DNA of 64,000 nucleotides from Paenibacillus pasadenensis (GCF_023715725.1 NZ_JAMBOT010000002.1:1-64000); one strand, 5' to 3'; shown: positions 41,382 to 49,983, counted from the first letter of the stretch. Translations and numbers: made by a program. The notes: a model not told the origin generated them from the sequence alone.

Positions 41382-42296
41382 ATGAGCAAAGGAATGATGA
41401 CGGTTCGCCGATTGGCGGATCACTTCAAGCTGGAGATTCTTGCCGGAGAAGAAAGCCTTGACCGGAAGGTGAGCAAGCCGGGCGGACACCGGCCGGGACT
41501 GGAGTTTGTCGGGTATTTTGACTATTTTCCGATGGAACGGGTTCAGGTGCTTGGAATCAAGGAAATCACTTATTTACATAAATTGACCGAGCTGGAGCGG
41601 AATCTTCATATCGGTAACATCGTGAAGTATCATCCGCCTTGTTTTATCGTGACCTCCGGCCAAGATGGTTTGAAATACCTCATGCGGTATTGCGAGGAGG
41701 AAGGAATTCCGCTGCTGCGCACAGGCCAGTCTACGTCCGAATTCATCGCGCTGATGGACGCCTATCTCGTCAAAGAGCTTGCCGAGCAAATTACGATCCA
41801 CGGCGTATGCGTGAACGTATCGGGCATCGGAATTCTGCTGCGCGGTGCTTCGGGGGCAGGCAAAAGCGAAACGGCGCACTCGCTGATCCGCAGAGGCCAC
41901 CGGCTTGTCGCTGACGATGCAATCGTGCTGAAAAAGCTGAGTCCGCGCACGCTGCTCGGAACGCATAACGGTAAAACGAAGGAGTTTCTCGCTCTGCGCA
42001 GCATTGGGCTAATCAATGTCGTTCGGTTATACGGCCGCAAGGCGTTTCAGGACGAAACCCGCATTGCGCTCGATATTGAGCTGACCAAATGGCGCGACAA
42101 CGATTTGAACAACGATCTCGAGATAGAAGAGAGATATACGGATTATATGGGCGTAAAAATACCTCATATGCAAATTCAGCTGCAGCCCGGACGTGACGTA
42201 GCAAGTTTGGTAGAGGCGGCCGCGAACAACTGGTACCTGCAGCAGCAGGGCTACAGCGCCGTCGAAGAGTTCATGAGCCGGCTGCAAGAGGATTAA
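41382..42296 (+). CDS. HPr kinase/phosphorylase-like protein, divergent
   Basis: 304 residues from ATG 41382; the GGGAGGG site lies about 15 nt upstream, so a nearby start (41394) is possible. The N-terminal domain fits HprK (MMTVRRLADHFKLEILAGEE, RVQVLGIKEITYLHKLT) and the catalytic domain has the P-loop GASGAGKS (155-162) then LIRRGHRLVADDAIVLKKLS, as in HprK. The second signature, usually LEIRGLGIINV, reads LALRSIGLINV (203-213): the Glu is Ala and a Gly is Ser. HprK phosphorylates HPr at Ser46 in carbon catabolite control. It is not next to lgt as usual, so this may be a paralogue with altered activity. Confidence 0.75.
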   Translation: MSKGMMTVRRLADHFKLEILAGEESLDRKVSKPGGHRPGLEFVGYFDYFPMERVQVLGIKEITYLHKLTELERNLHIGNIVKYHPPCFIVTSGQDGLKYLMRYCEEEGIPLLRTGQSTSEFIALMDAYLVKELAEQITIHGVCVNVSGIGILLRGASGAGKSETAHSLIRRGHRLVADDAIVLKKLSPRTLLGTHNGKTKEFLALRSIGLINVVRLYGRKAFQDETRIALDIELTKWRDNDLNNDLEIEERYTDYMGVKIPHMQIQLQPGRDVASLVEAAANNWYLQQQGYSAVEEFMSRLQED

Positions 42297-42328
42297 AAAG
42301 AGCTGTTGCGATACGTTTGCTAGAAGTA

Positions 42329-42367
42329 CCCGTTCTTGAGCCAATTGGCCGGGAACGGGCTTTTTTT
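42329..42367 (+). terminator. Terminator after the HprK-like gene
   Basis: CCCGTTC (42329-42335) pairs with GAACGGG (42353-42359), inner CCAATTGG, then seven T at 42361-42367. Confidence 0.85.
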
Positions 42368-42452
42368 GTCGAATTGGTTGTCCTTGATGGTAAAAAAGCC
42401 CGCCTTCGCGCATATAGTAGCCCTGATGATGTCGGAATTAAAGGAGAGGGCT

Positions 42453-45400
42453 ATGGCAAACAACCGGAGAGGCAAGCAGCCGAAGCTTCGGAAGAAGATT
42501 TTGCAGGTGGAAAATCCATCGTATTCCGAAATTGAATGGATTGACGATCTGAAAACGAGCCAAAAGCAGTTCCAGATTAGCAGCGTGGAGGCTCCGCCTG
42601 CGCCCAAGGAATTGAATCTTGAAGATTTAGAGCCGGATTTGGAGCTGAGTTCAGAATCGAACTTGGAGGAGCAGCAGCAGGAGCAGGCTTCATCCGAGGA
42701 AGAGGCTGACGAGGAGGCAGCGGTCGAAGCGGAACGCACGGCAGTTCTACAGCAGGAGCTGGATGAACGCAAGCTGGTGGAAGAGCCGGTCAATCCTATC
42801 GTATTCGGCTCTGATTTGGCAAATGGCTCCATAACGTCCGCCAAGCTGGCCCCGCGCAGTGTTAGTGCGGAAAAACTGGTGGAGGGATCGGTAGGCGAAG
42901 GCGCGCTGGGGGACGGCTCCGTCAGCTCCATCAAGCTGCAGGATGGCGCTGTGACCTCCGTCAAGCTGGCATCGCAGAGCGTATATGAGGAGCATCTGGC
43001 GGACGGCTCGGTCAGCGGCAGCAAGCTGCTTGACGGGAGCGTCGTTGCTTCCAAACTCCGCGATGGCAGCATTACGCCCGAGAAGCTTGCTGACCGGAGC
43101 TTTCCGGGCCGTCTGCTGCAGGACGGATCCATTGAGGCCCGTCATATCAAGGAGGGCTCGCTCACAGCGGAATCGCTTGCCGACGGCAGCATTAACGCAC
43201 GTTTATATGCGCCGGAATCGGTAGGTGCGGAAGCGCTGGCTCCAGGCTCAGTCGATCAAGTAAAACTGGGCGATCAAGCGGTAACGTCCGCCAAGCTGCG
43301 AGACGGCTCGGTAACGTCGGATAAATTGCAGGATGAAGCTGTACAAACCCGGCATTTGGCGGAAGATGCAATCGTCTCAGAGCATATCGGAGAGCGTGCG
43401 GTGCAGAGCCGTCATCTGGAAGTTTCGTGCATCGGGACGGAGCATTTAGCCGACGGAGCTGTGGGCGGCAGCCAGCTTGCCGACGGCAGCGTAACCTCCG
43501 TAAAGCTTCAGGATAATGCCGTTACGGCTCAACAGCTTGCGGATCAGGCTGTGTCGGCCGCTAAACTGGCAGATGGCAGCGTTGGCTCGGCTAAGCTTGC
43601 GGAAGAAGCCGTGTCAGGCCGTCATTTGTCTCCTGGCAGTGTGGACGGCTCAAAGCTTATCGGTCAAAGCGTAAGGCAGTACCATCTTTCCGAGCGTTCC
43701 GTTGGCGAAAAGCAGCTGCAGGAAAACGCCGTCGGTGAACCTCAGCTGCAGCCGGGCAGCGTCAGTTCCGCCAAGCTCCAGGCATACTCGATTTTACCGG
43801 CTCATCTTGCGCCTGAATCGGTCAATTCGTTCGGCCTGGCGGAGGGGGCGGTTACACGCGGCAAGCTGGCTCGCCATGCGGTCGGCTCCTCCGAGCTTGA
43901 AGAGGGCAGCGTCGGCAATCGCCATCTTGCCGATGGCGTCTTACAGCCAAGACATTTTGCCGCAGGAGCGGTTGAGGGAGGCGCGCTGGCGGAGGGGGCG
44001 GTGTCGCCGTTTCATTTGGCGGACGCTGCTGTAGAGGGCAGATCGCTGGCGACGCAGGCAATAACGAGTGAACATCTTGCCGATTTCTCCGTAAGCTCCT
44101 CTAAGCTGTTCCCCGAATCCGTATCCACGGATAAATTAGCGGACGGCTCTGTAACGTCAGACAAACTTGCTGACGGCAGCGTGAACTCCGCCAAGCTGGC
44201 CCCCCAATCCGTCGGCCAGGCGGAGCTGCAGCCGAGCTCCATCGGAGCTGCACAGCTTCAGCAGCATGCGGTCGAACGCAGCAGCCTGGCGCCGGGTTCA
44301 GTCGGAGCCGAACAGGTGGAGGATGGGAGCATTGGCTCCGCCAAATTAGGCGAATCATCGGTCCAGGCGCGCCATCTTGCAACCGGCATCGTCGGTTCGG
44401 CCGCGCTGGAGACGGATGCAGTGCGCAGCACTCATCTGAAGGAAGGAAATGTGTTAGGGGTGCATATCGCAACGGAGGCGATCCGCGCTCATCATTTGAC
44501 GGATGGATCGGTGACGGCGCGTCATATCGCTCCACGCAGCTTATCAGCAGAGCAGCTGCAACCGGATTCGATCGGGACTGAACAGCTGCAGCAGCAGTCG
44601 GTCGGCTCCGAGCAGCTGGCTGCCGGGTCGGTACAGACCTATCATATTGCGGAAGGCGTAATATCGGCTGCACATCTGGCGGAAGGTTCAATCGGCAGAG
44701 ACCAGCTCGCACCGAATGCCGTAGGGAACGGGCAGCTTGCGGATGGCGCCGTTACCGATGCAAAGCTGTCCGCAGGTTCGGTTGGCAGCGATAAACTGGC
44801 GCTGGAATCAATCGGCGGCAAGCATATCCGGCCGGGAGCGCTGCAGGGCTTTCATCTGCAGGAGCAATCGGTTGGAGCGGAGCATATTCGGCAGGAAGCG
44901 GTCTCAGCCCGGCATTTGCAGCCGGGAAGCGTAGGAAGGCAGCAGCTTCAAGACGGGGCGGTAGGTTTCGCTGCACTTAGCCCGGATGTTGCAGCTGAGC
45001 TCAGACGCATCGCAGCAGAGATCAAACACGAGCTGAAGCTGGAGCTCGAGGCGTTAGAGCTTCGCTGCGGCGAGCTGGAGTCGGAGCTGACGGCGAGCGA
45101 ATCCCGCCACCTGCATGTGCAGGCGAGTCTGGAAGCCCGCTGCAGTGATCTGGAGGCTGAGCTGGCGGCGAGCGAATCCCGCCACTTGCTAGCGGAGGCG
45201 AGTCTGGAAGCCCGCTGCGGCGAGCTGGAGTCGGAGCTGTCAGCGAGCGAATCCCGCCACCAGCTAGCGGAGGCGAGTCTGGAGTCCCGCTGCAGCGAGC
45301 TGGAAGCGGAGCTGTCGGCGAACGAGTCCAGGCATTTGCTAGCGGAGGCGAGTCTGGAGTCCCGCTGCGGCGAGCTAGAGTCGGAGCTGTCGGCGAACGA

Positions 45401-46181
45401 GTCCAGGCATTTGCTAGCGGAGGCGAGTCTGGAGTCCCGCTGCGGCGAGCTGGAAGCAGAGCTAAAGGCGAGCGAATCCCGCCATTTGCTAGCGCAGGCG
45501 AGTCTGGAATCCCGCTGCAGCGAGCTGGAAGCGGAGCTGTCAGCATGCGTGTCCGGCCTCAAGCAATCATTGGCCGGATTGGAGTCCCGCTGCAGCGAGC
45601 TGCAGTCTGAGTATACGGCAAGCGAATCCCGCCTCCAGCAATCTCAATCGGGATCAAAGTCGCGTTACGATGAACTGAAGGCCGAAATAACGGCGAACAG
45701 CTCCCGGCAAATGCAGGCTTTGGGCGGATTGGATGCCCGCTGCAAAAAGCTGATGGGCGAAATTGCGGCCAGCGAGTCCAGATATTTGCAGGCTCAGGGC
45801 GGGCTAGAAGCGAAATATGAAGAGCTGAAGTCGGAGCTGACTGCGGCTGAATCACGGTTATTAATCAGCCAGTCGGAGCTGCGCAGCTCCATGCGAAGCC
45901 AAGCGAACCCGGAACCGGTTCAGCAGCCTGTAAATGAAAACCCGCCGCGATTCGGATTGGCCAGCTTCACATTCGGAGAAACGATGGAGGAGATCGAGCT
46001 TCCTATTCGTTTCCCGGAAAGGTTTAAACATGCCGACTATGCGCTAACGGCATCCTGCGATCATCCGTCATGCAGCGTTATCATTCGCAGCAAAACGGCT
46101 GAAGGCGCCGTGCTGGCCGTCGTACGCACCCGTTTTGGGCCGACACCGAGCGGAACCGTCAATTGGATCGCACTAGGGTAG
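42453..46181 (+). CDS. Giant repeat protein: 72 decapeptides plus 11 coiled-coil repeats
   Basis: 1242 residues from ATG 42453, with AAAGGAGAGGG upstream; 39 further in-frame codons upstream overlap the terminator. Residues 1-122: basic start (MANNRRGKQPKLRKK), YSEIEWIDDLK, then a Glu/Gln-rich linker. Residues 123-842: 72 consecutive decapeptides without a single length change, consensus A-(D/E/P)-G-(S/A)-(V/I)-x-(S/A)-x-(K/H/Q)-L, probably a beta-solenoid or trimeric fibre shaft. Residues 867-1141: eleven 25-residue repeats, SLESRCxELEAELSAxESRH-type, with Cys at the sixth position in most copies. The last 100 residues form a globular tip (FTFGETMEEIELPIRFPERF to VNWIALG). No signal peptide or sorting motif, so export is unlikely; a spore-surface fibre released with the mother cell is my inference, prompted by nearby coat genes. 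Family not recognised. Confidence 0.8.
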   Translation: MANNRRGKQPKLRKKILQVENPSYSEIEWIDDLKTSQKQFQISSVEAPPAPKELNLEDLEPDLELSSESNLEEQQQEQASSEEEADEEAAVEAERTAVLQQELDERKLVEEPVNPIVFGSDLANGSITSAKLAPRSVSAEKLVEGSVGEGALGDGSVSSIKLQDGAVTSVKLASQSVYEEHLADGSVSGSKLLDGSVVASKLRDGSITPEKLADRSFPGRLLQDGSIEARHIKEGSLTAESLADGSINARLYAPESVGAEALAPGSVDQVKLGDQAVTSAKLRDGSVTSDKLQDEAVQTRHLAEDAIVSEHIGERAVQSRHLEVSCIGTEHLADGAVGGSQLADGSVTSVKLQDNAVTAQQLADQAVSAAKLADGSVGSAKLAEEAVSGRHLSPGSVDGSKLIGQSVRQYHLSERSVGEKQLQENAVGEPQLQPGSVSSAKLQAYSILPAHLAPESVNSFGLAEGAVTRGKLARHAVGSSELEEGSVGNRHLADGVLQPRHFAAGAVEGGALAEGAVSPFHLADAAVEGRSLATQAITSEHLADFSVSSSKLFPESVSTDKLADGSVTSDKLADGSVNSAKLAPQSVGQAELQPSSIGAAQLQQHAVERSSLAPGSVGAEQVEDGSIGSAKLGESSVQARHLATGIVGSAALETDAVRSTHLKEGNVLGVHIATEAIRAHHLTDGSVTARHIAPRSLSAEQLQPDSIGTEQLQQQSVGSEQLAAGSVQTYHIAEGVISAAHLAEGSIGRDQLAPNAVGNGQLADGAVTDAKLSAGSVGSDKLALESIGGKHIRPGALQGFHLQEQSVGAEHIRQEAVSARHLQPGSVGRQQLQDGAVGFAALSPDVAAELRRIAAEIKHELKLELEALELRCGELESELTASESRHLHVQASLEARCSDLEAELAASESRHLLAEASLEARCGELESELSASESRHQLAEASLESRCSELEAELSANESRHLLAEASLESRCGELESELSANESRHLLAEASLESRCGELEAELKASESRHLLAQASLESRCSELEAELSACVSGLKQSLAGLESRCSELQSEYTASESRLQQSQSGSKSRYDELKAEITANSSRQMQALGGLDARCKKLMGEIAASESRYLQAQGGLEAKYEELKSELTAAESRLLISQSELRSSMRSQANPEPVQQPVNENPPRFGLASFTFGETMEEIELPIRFPERFKHADYALTASCDHPSCSVIIRSKTAEGAVLAVVRTRFGPTPSGTVNWIALG
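42819..44978 (+). repeat. 72 x 30-bp decapeptide-coding repeat array
   Basis: Exactly 2160 bp from ANGSITSAKL to QDGAVGFAAL. I read all 72 units in order; every one is 10 residues with a hydrophobic or aromatic residue, mostly Leu, at position 10 and, in nearly all, a V/I/L at position 5. DNA copies are diverged, so the length has been held by selection rather than recent duplication. Confidence 0.95.
45051..45875 (+). repeat. 11 x 75-bp coiled-coil repeat array
   Basis: Eleven units of exactly 75 bp (25 residues). The central units (about 45126-45500) are nearly identical at DNA level, implying recent expansion; the last four are diverged. The sixth residue is Cys in nine units and Tyr in the other two. 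25 residues equals 7+7+11, an unusual coiled-coil period. Confidence 0.92.
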
Positions 46182-46265
46182 CTAAGCATTGAGGCTAATG
46201 CGCAGCATTGGTCAAACACCGCATGAATGCCCGATGCCGCTTTAGCTTGAGGCGGATTAAATGCA

Positions 46266-46291
46266 AAAGGCCGCAGTCCGCTGCGGCCTTT
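46266..46291 (+). terminator. Terminator after the giant repeat gene
   Basis: AAAGGCCGCAG-TCCG-CTGCGGCCTTT perfect 11-bp stem; the T tract is short (TTTAT). Confidence 0.75.
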
Positions 46292-46382
46292 ATGCTGCTG
46301 AAGCTGCATGCATTTTCGAATGGCTGCCGTTTTGGTTATAATGCAACTAGAAGTAGCTAAATGCCGAATCGGGGGAACATCC

Positions 46383-47630
46383 ATGAGAACCAAATATGCG
46401 GCCGGCGTATCGCTGGCAGTGATGGCAGGCGGTTTTGCCGTTACAACGGTATTTGCGGGCGAGGGCCGCTTGGCTCTTGAGCTGCTGCAGGGCGGATTCG
46501 AAGCGGGATTGGTCGGCGGTATTGCAGACTGGTTTGCAGTCAGTGCGCTTTTCCGCCATCCGCTTGGCCTGCGGATTCCGCATACAAATTTGATCGTCAA
46601 AAACAAGCCGAAAATGATCAATGCGCTTGTCTCCGCACTGGAGAACGAGTTGTTGAACAAGGAAAGCATCAGCGGAAGGCTGCGCAAGCTCAAGCTGATT
46701 CAAAGCACAGGCCAATTTATCGTCAAACAGCTGGCAAAACGGAGCAGCCGCGTGGCGGTGCTGTCTGCGGCGCAGGCGATTGTAGAAAGGCTGCCGCTGG
46801 ACAAGCTGGCCGCTTCGCTGCTGCAGGGAGCAGTTGGGTATACGCGCCAGCTCGATCTGAAGCCGGGAGCTGAGAAAGCCGCGGAAACCGTCATTCGTGA
46901 ACGGCTCGATGAAAAGGCGCTGGATTACGCGCTGGATCAGGCGATAGATTGGATTGCCAAGCCGTCAACAGGCAAAATGCTGGGCGAAATTGCGCAGAAC
47001 AAGCTGCAGGAGCTGCAGGTTGGCGGATTTATGGGGTTTGCCGTACAGGCCTTTGCCGGTTTCATGAACGAGGAAAAAATGGGAGCGATGCTGCAGCATA
47101 TGCTGCTCTCCGGCGTAAAGGATTTGACCACACCGGGAAGCCGCCAGCGCGAAGCAATGCTGCTTGAGCTGCGCTCCCGCTTGATGGGGCTTGCGGAAGA
47201 CGAGCAGAGCCTTGACCGCGCCAAGGAGTGGGTCGCCGCCAAGCTGGAGACGCCGCAAGTAAGCGAATTCGCCAGCGGCAAAGCGTTGGAGCTGCAGCGC
47301 AAGCTGCTGGATTGGCTGGAGCGCGACAAACAAGAGGGAGGCCGCCTTGTTGTGACGGCGGTAAGAGCGGTCAGCGAAAGGCTGGAGCGCGAGGAGGAGA
47401 TGGTTGCCCGTTGGGAGGAGCGGCTGTCCGATCTGGTCGTCCATGCGATTGAAAGCAACCACTTCCGTATCGGTCTGCTTGTGCGCGACAACCTGAACAA
47501 GCTGGACGACAAACAGCTTGTGGATATGCTGGAATCCAAGGTGGGCAGCGATTTGCAGTGGATTCGCGTCAATGGCGCGGTGTGCGGCTTTTTAATCGGG
47601 ATCATTTTGACGCTGATCAGCTGGATTTAA
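46383..47630 (+). CDS. DUF445 family membrane protein
   Basis: 415 residues from ATG 46383 behind TCGGGGGAACATCC. N-terminal hydrophobic helix or helices (about 5-60, with LELLQGGFEAGLVGGIADWF, then AVSALFRHPLGLRIPHTNLI, the DUF445 signature), a long helical soluble middle, and a C-terminal membrane helix (GAVCGFLIGIILTLISWI). Role unknown; the family includes YheB of Bacillus. A hairpin ACTAGGC-GAA-GCCTAGT (47641-47657) without T run follows. Confidence 0.85.
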   Translation: MRTKYAAGVSLAVMAGGFAVTTVFAGEGRLALELLQGGFEAGLVGGIADWFAVSALFRHPLGLRIPHTNLIVKNKPKMINALVSALENELLNKESISGRLRKLKLIQSTGQFIVKQLAKRSSRVAVLSAAQAIVERLPLDKLAASLLQGAVGYTRQLDLKPGAEKAAETVIRERLDEKALDYALDQAIDWIAKPSTGKMLGEIAQNKLQELQVGGFMGFAVQAFAGFMNEEKMGAMLQHMLLSGVKDLTTPGSRQREAMLLELRSRLMGLAEDEQSLDRAKEWVAAKLETPQVSEFASGKALELQRKLLDWLERDKQEGGRLVVTAVRAVSERLEREEEMVARWEERLSDLVVHAIESNHFRIGLLVRDNLNKLDDKQLVDMLESKVGSDLQWIRVNGAVCGFLIGIILTLISWI

Positions 47631-47672
47631 GCTGCCGGATACTAGGCGAAGCCTAGTTGGGGTAGCCGTTTG

Positions 47673-47837
47673 AAAACTAGTGAAAAAAAGCGGAGCCAAA
47701 GGTCGAGCTCGTAGAAGCGGCAGCGTTCGCCTTTGACGTCCGATTTCTACCACAGATGCGGAGTAATTCAAAGAAATCGGAGGTCAACAGCGATCGGAGG
47801 GCCGAGCTTTGGCGCAGCGGCTACTTTCACCAGTTTT
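47673..47837. repeat. Dispersed palindromic element, copy B
   Basis: About 165 bp, related to the element at 27834-27988. Outer arms AAAACTAGTGAAA (47673-47685) and TTTCACCAGTTTT (47825-47837) pair in 12 of 13 positions although their sequence differs from copy A. Inner arms TTGACGTCCGATTTC (47733-47747) and GAAATCGGAGGTCAA (47773-47787) pair in 14 of 15, with the same single G-G mismatch as copy A. Two positions where the copies differ in one arm are matched by a compensating change in the other. Confidence 0.85.
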
Positions 47838-47853
47838 ATTAAGGAAATGCAAC

Positions 47854-47899
47854 GCCAAAAAGCAGCTCAATCCCGAAACGGGCTGAGCTGCTTTTTGGC
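47854..47899. terminator. Hairpin terminator, downstream of the minus-strand pair
   Basis: Perfect 16-bp arms GCCAAAAAGCAGCTCA (47854-47869) and TGAGCTGCTTTTTGGC (47884-47899). It lies 13 nt past the stop of the minus-strand gene at 47913 and also downstream of the DUF445 gene and element B. Confidence 0.75.
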
Positions 47900-47912
47900 G
47901 TCTACGGCAACC

Positions 47913-48317
47913 TTATTCCGTCTGTTCCGGCGTCGCTTCGCTTCCGGATCCGCTGCGGTCATCGCCGGGATAATCGCGTTCCTGATCTCCGTGCAAACGG
48001 CGGTTTTCATAACCGAAACGGTTCGGTTGACGCTGCTCCGCGCGCCATGGCGTGCTTTTGACGGCTTCCTCCGCATGCAAATCCGCCCCGTAAGGTCCTT
48101 CCGGAAATTCCTCAAACGTCAGGTCGTTGCGGCTGGATTCAACCGTAGATAAGTCGGTGTACTTCTCCCGGCGGGATTGCTCTGTGGCAGCGTCGGTGTC
48201 AGGACGTCCGATGAAGCCGCCTTGCTCCTGCTCATTCGGCAACGTACAGCAACCTCCTTCATTCGGAACGGTCAGCCGTTCCAGATTTGAGATGCTGTAG
48301 TAGCTTCTCCCGCTCAA
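47913..48317 (-). CDS. Hypothetical polar protein, 134 residues
   Basis: TTG start at 48317 overlapping the stop of the upstream minus-strand gene (TTGA), with only a weak, distant GGAG; coupling may drive translation. The sequence starts MSGRSYYSISNLERLTVPNE, has GGCCTLPNEQEQGGF and becomes highly polar and acidic (NRRLHGDQERDYPGDDRSGS, ending TPEQTE). Probably disordered. No recognised family; start uncertain. Confidence 0.5.
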   Translation of the reverse strand: MSGRSYYSISNLERLTVPNEGGCCTLPNEQEQGGFIGRPDTDAATEQSRREKYTDLSTVESSRNDLTFEEFPEGPYGADLHAEEAVKSTPWRAEQRQPNRFGYENRRLHGDQERDYPGDDRSGSGSEATPEQTE

Positions 48318-48610
48318 TCGGTAAAATTCACTTCTCCGACAACGAGGGAAAGAAATCCGGCCAGCTCGGAGGCTTCTTCTTCCGTCAGCTTGAATACATG
48401 CTCAAGATAACCTTCCTCCTCCAGATCGTCTTGGCCGATGATGGCGGTTCGTCCTCCCTGCAAATCCGTAACGAGCTTTTTGCCGTAAAATCGGTTTGTT
48501 GTCAATATTGCGAGATCAAAACGTTTCAATCCTGGCGTAATCAAGGTTACAAATCGCGTCGACGTCTGCTCCGTCGAGTCCGACATGAAATCATAATCTT
48601 TAAGCTGCAT
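48314..48610 (-). CDS. DUF3055/SAV0927-like protein
   Basis: 98 residues from ATG 48610, with GGAGGG 8 nt upstream; ten further upstream codons lack support. The sequence EQTSTRFVTLITPGLKRFDL, TTNRFYGKKLVTDLQGGRTA, IIGQDDLEEEGYLEHVFKLT and ELAGFLSLVV matches the small, soluble DUF3055 family of Bacillota, which has no assigned function. First gene of a two-gene minus-strand unit. Confidence 0.75.
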   Translation of the reverse strand: MQLKDYDFMSDSTEQTSTRFVTLITPGLKRFDLAILTTNRFYGKKLVTDLQGGRTAIIGQDDLEEEGYLEHVFKLTEEEASELAGFLSLVVGEVNFTD

Positions 48611-48760
48611 GTTCCAATCCCTCCAAGTACGCGTGCCCAATATGCCGGATCAATGTCCGTTCGGTGCTGTAAGTATATCACGGATTAGTCAATTTGGAAT
48701 TGCGGGAAGGGAGCATGCTGTGCTAGGATAAAGCTACCAGATAAGGTTTGAACCGGGAGG

Positions 48761-48808
48761 AAGCACCTCTCTTGCCTGCAACTTGCAGGCGGGAGAGGTG
48801 CTTTTTTT
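48761..48808 (+). terminator. Intrinsic terminator in the leader of the HRDC gene
   Basis: AAGCACCTCTC (48761-48771) pairs with GAGAGGTGCTT, with an inner GCCTGC/GCAGGC stem, then seven T at 48802-48808. There is no plus-strand gene upstream for more than 1 kb. It sits 45 nt before the HRDC gene start and downstream of a possible promoter (TTGCGG, 18 bp, TAGGAT at 48724-48729), so it may be an attenuator. Confidence 0.75.
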
Positions 48809-48852
48809 CGTTTTGCCCAGGCTGGACACATTTGCGGAGGTGCTTAACGAAG

Positions 48853-49845
48853 ATGCAGATCGTATTTTTGAATTCCTTTGAAAAACCGCTGGATGACGGC
48901 AGGCTGGAAAGCGCTCAGCTGTCCATCTGCGAGCAGCAGGGCATCTGGTCGGTTATGTGGAGCGTCAGCTCGGAGCCGGAAGAGGCATGGTACGAGGGAT
49001 CGTCCTGGGAAGAGATGCTCGACGCATTCCGGCACGGTATCGCTATTCGCATGGGGCAAGGGTTTGCGCCGCTTATCGACGGCATGCTGGACGAGCGCCA
49101 GACCGGAAAGGGCGGTTATATCAGCCGTCTGCAATGTTATGGCGAGCTTCATGCGGACAGCGCTCTGTACGAGGCATTGAAGGACTGGAGGCGCGTTAAG
49201 GCATCTCAGGATAAAAAATCCGCATATCTCGTAGCAACAAACCGGACGCTGCTGATGATAAGCGCTTTTGTGCCAAAAACGCCGGAGGAGCTCGTTCAGA
49301 TTCCGGGATGGGGTCCGGGTAAAAGCGCCAGCTACAGCGCGGAAGTACTGGACATATCGGCAGGTTTCCCGCAGCCGCAGCCGTTTCCGCTGGATTGGGT
49401 GCAGCAATCGCTGGACACAAAGACATATGTTCAATGGCTGTACAAGCAGAAGGAAACCAAGTATAAAAACCGGCTGGACCGCCAGCAGTCCTGCCGTCTT
49501 ATTTTGGAAGGGGTGCAAAGCGGAAAAATGCTGGAGCAGCTGCAAGCCGATACAGGCCTTCCGAGAAGGGAGCTAATGGAACGGATTGAGCAGCTGGATC
49601 AGGAGGGATACGACCTAGAGCCGCTCATTGCCAGAGAGCTGGAAGGTGTTCCGTCTGAGGAGCTGCTCCGTATCCGTGAAGCGTTGAAAGAGGAGGGGGA
49701 TAAATACTTAAAGCCGATTCTGCAAAAAGTGTATGGCTCGGAGCCTGCACCGGGACTTAAGATTGAGCTGATTTACGACCGGCTGAGGCTGGTCCGCATG
49801 TACAACAGAAAGGAAAATGCCGGAGGGACGATGGAAGCGATGTAA
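48853..49845 (+). CDS. HRDC-domain protein
   Basis: 330 residues from ATG 48853; GGAGGTG at 48836-48842. The first 95 residues are a mixed domain (MQIVFLNSFEKPLDDGRLES). An HRDC nucleic-acid-binding domain follows at about 98-165 (ALYEALKDWRRVKASQDKKS, PKTPEELVQIPGWGPGKSAS). The C-terminal 110 residues have a helix-turn-helix pattern like the RecQ-associated winged helix (CRLILEGVQSGKMLEQLQAD, LPRRELMERIEQLDQEGYDL). No helicase motifs, so an accessory DNA/RNA-binding protein. Confidence 0.78.
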   Translation: MQIVFLNSFEKPLDDGRLESAQLSICEQQGIWSVMWSVSSEPEEAWYEGSSWEEMLDAFRHGIAIRMGQGFAPLIDGMLDERQTGKGGYISRLQCYGELHADSALYEALKDWRRVKASQDKKSAYLVATNRTLLMISAFVPKTPEELVQIPGWGPGKSASYSAEVLDISAGFPQPQPFPLDWVQQSLDTKTYVQWLYKQKETKYKNRLDRQQSCRLILEGVQSGKMLEQLQADTGLPRRELMERIEQLDQEGYDLEPLIARELEGVPSEELLRIREALKEEGDKYLKPILQKVYGSEPAPGLKIELIYDRLRLVRMYNRKENAGGTMEAM

Positions 49846-49983
49846 ATCGATTCGAAAGCAAGCGTAAACGCTTTCTCAGCGCCGCTTGAGGCAGGTCCTT
49901 GGTCTTGTTGCAAATTGAGGGTTCAAGTCTCAATACCTTAATTACCCAGCCTTTACCATCCCTCAATATAGATCGCCAATAGG

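Noticed and set aside
42320..43132. Ser-rich minus-strand frame opposite the decapeptide array
   Set aside because: Exact antisense of the repeated codons; no start signal.
42819..44978. Collagen-like or pentapeptide-repeat protein
   Set aside because: No Gly-X-Y triplets and the period is 10, not 3 or 5; the A(N/D)LXX pentapeptide pattern is absent.
47733..48152. Plus-strand frame of 139 codons over element B and the minus-strand gene
   Set aside because: It reads through the palindromic element and the perfect hairpin; no ribosome binding site and no protein-like pattern.
49855..49876. Catabolite-response-like palindrome GAAAGC...GCTTTC after the HRDC gene
   Set aside because: Matches the cre consensus at too few positions and is not placed near a promoter.
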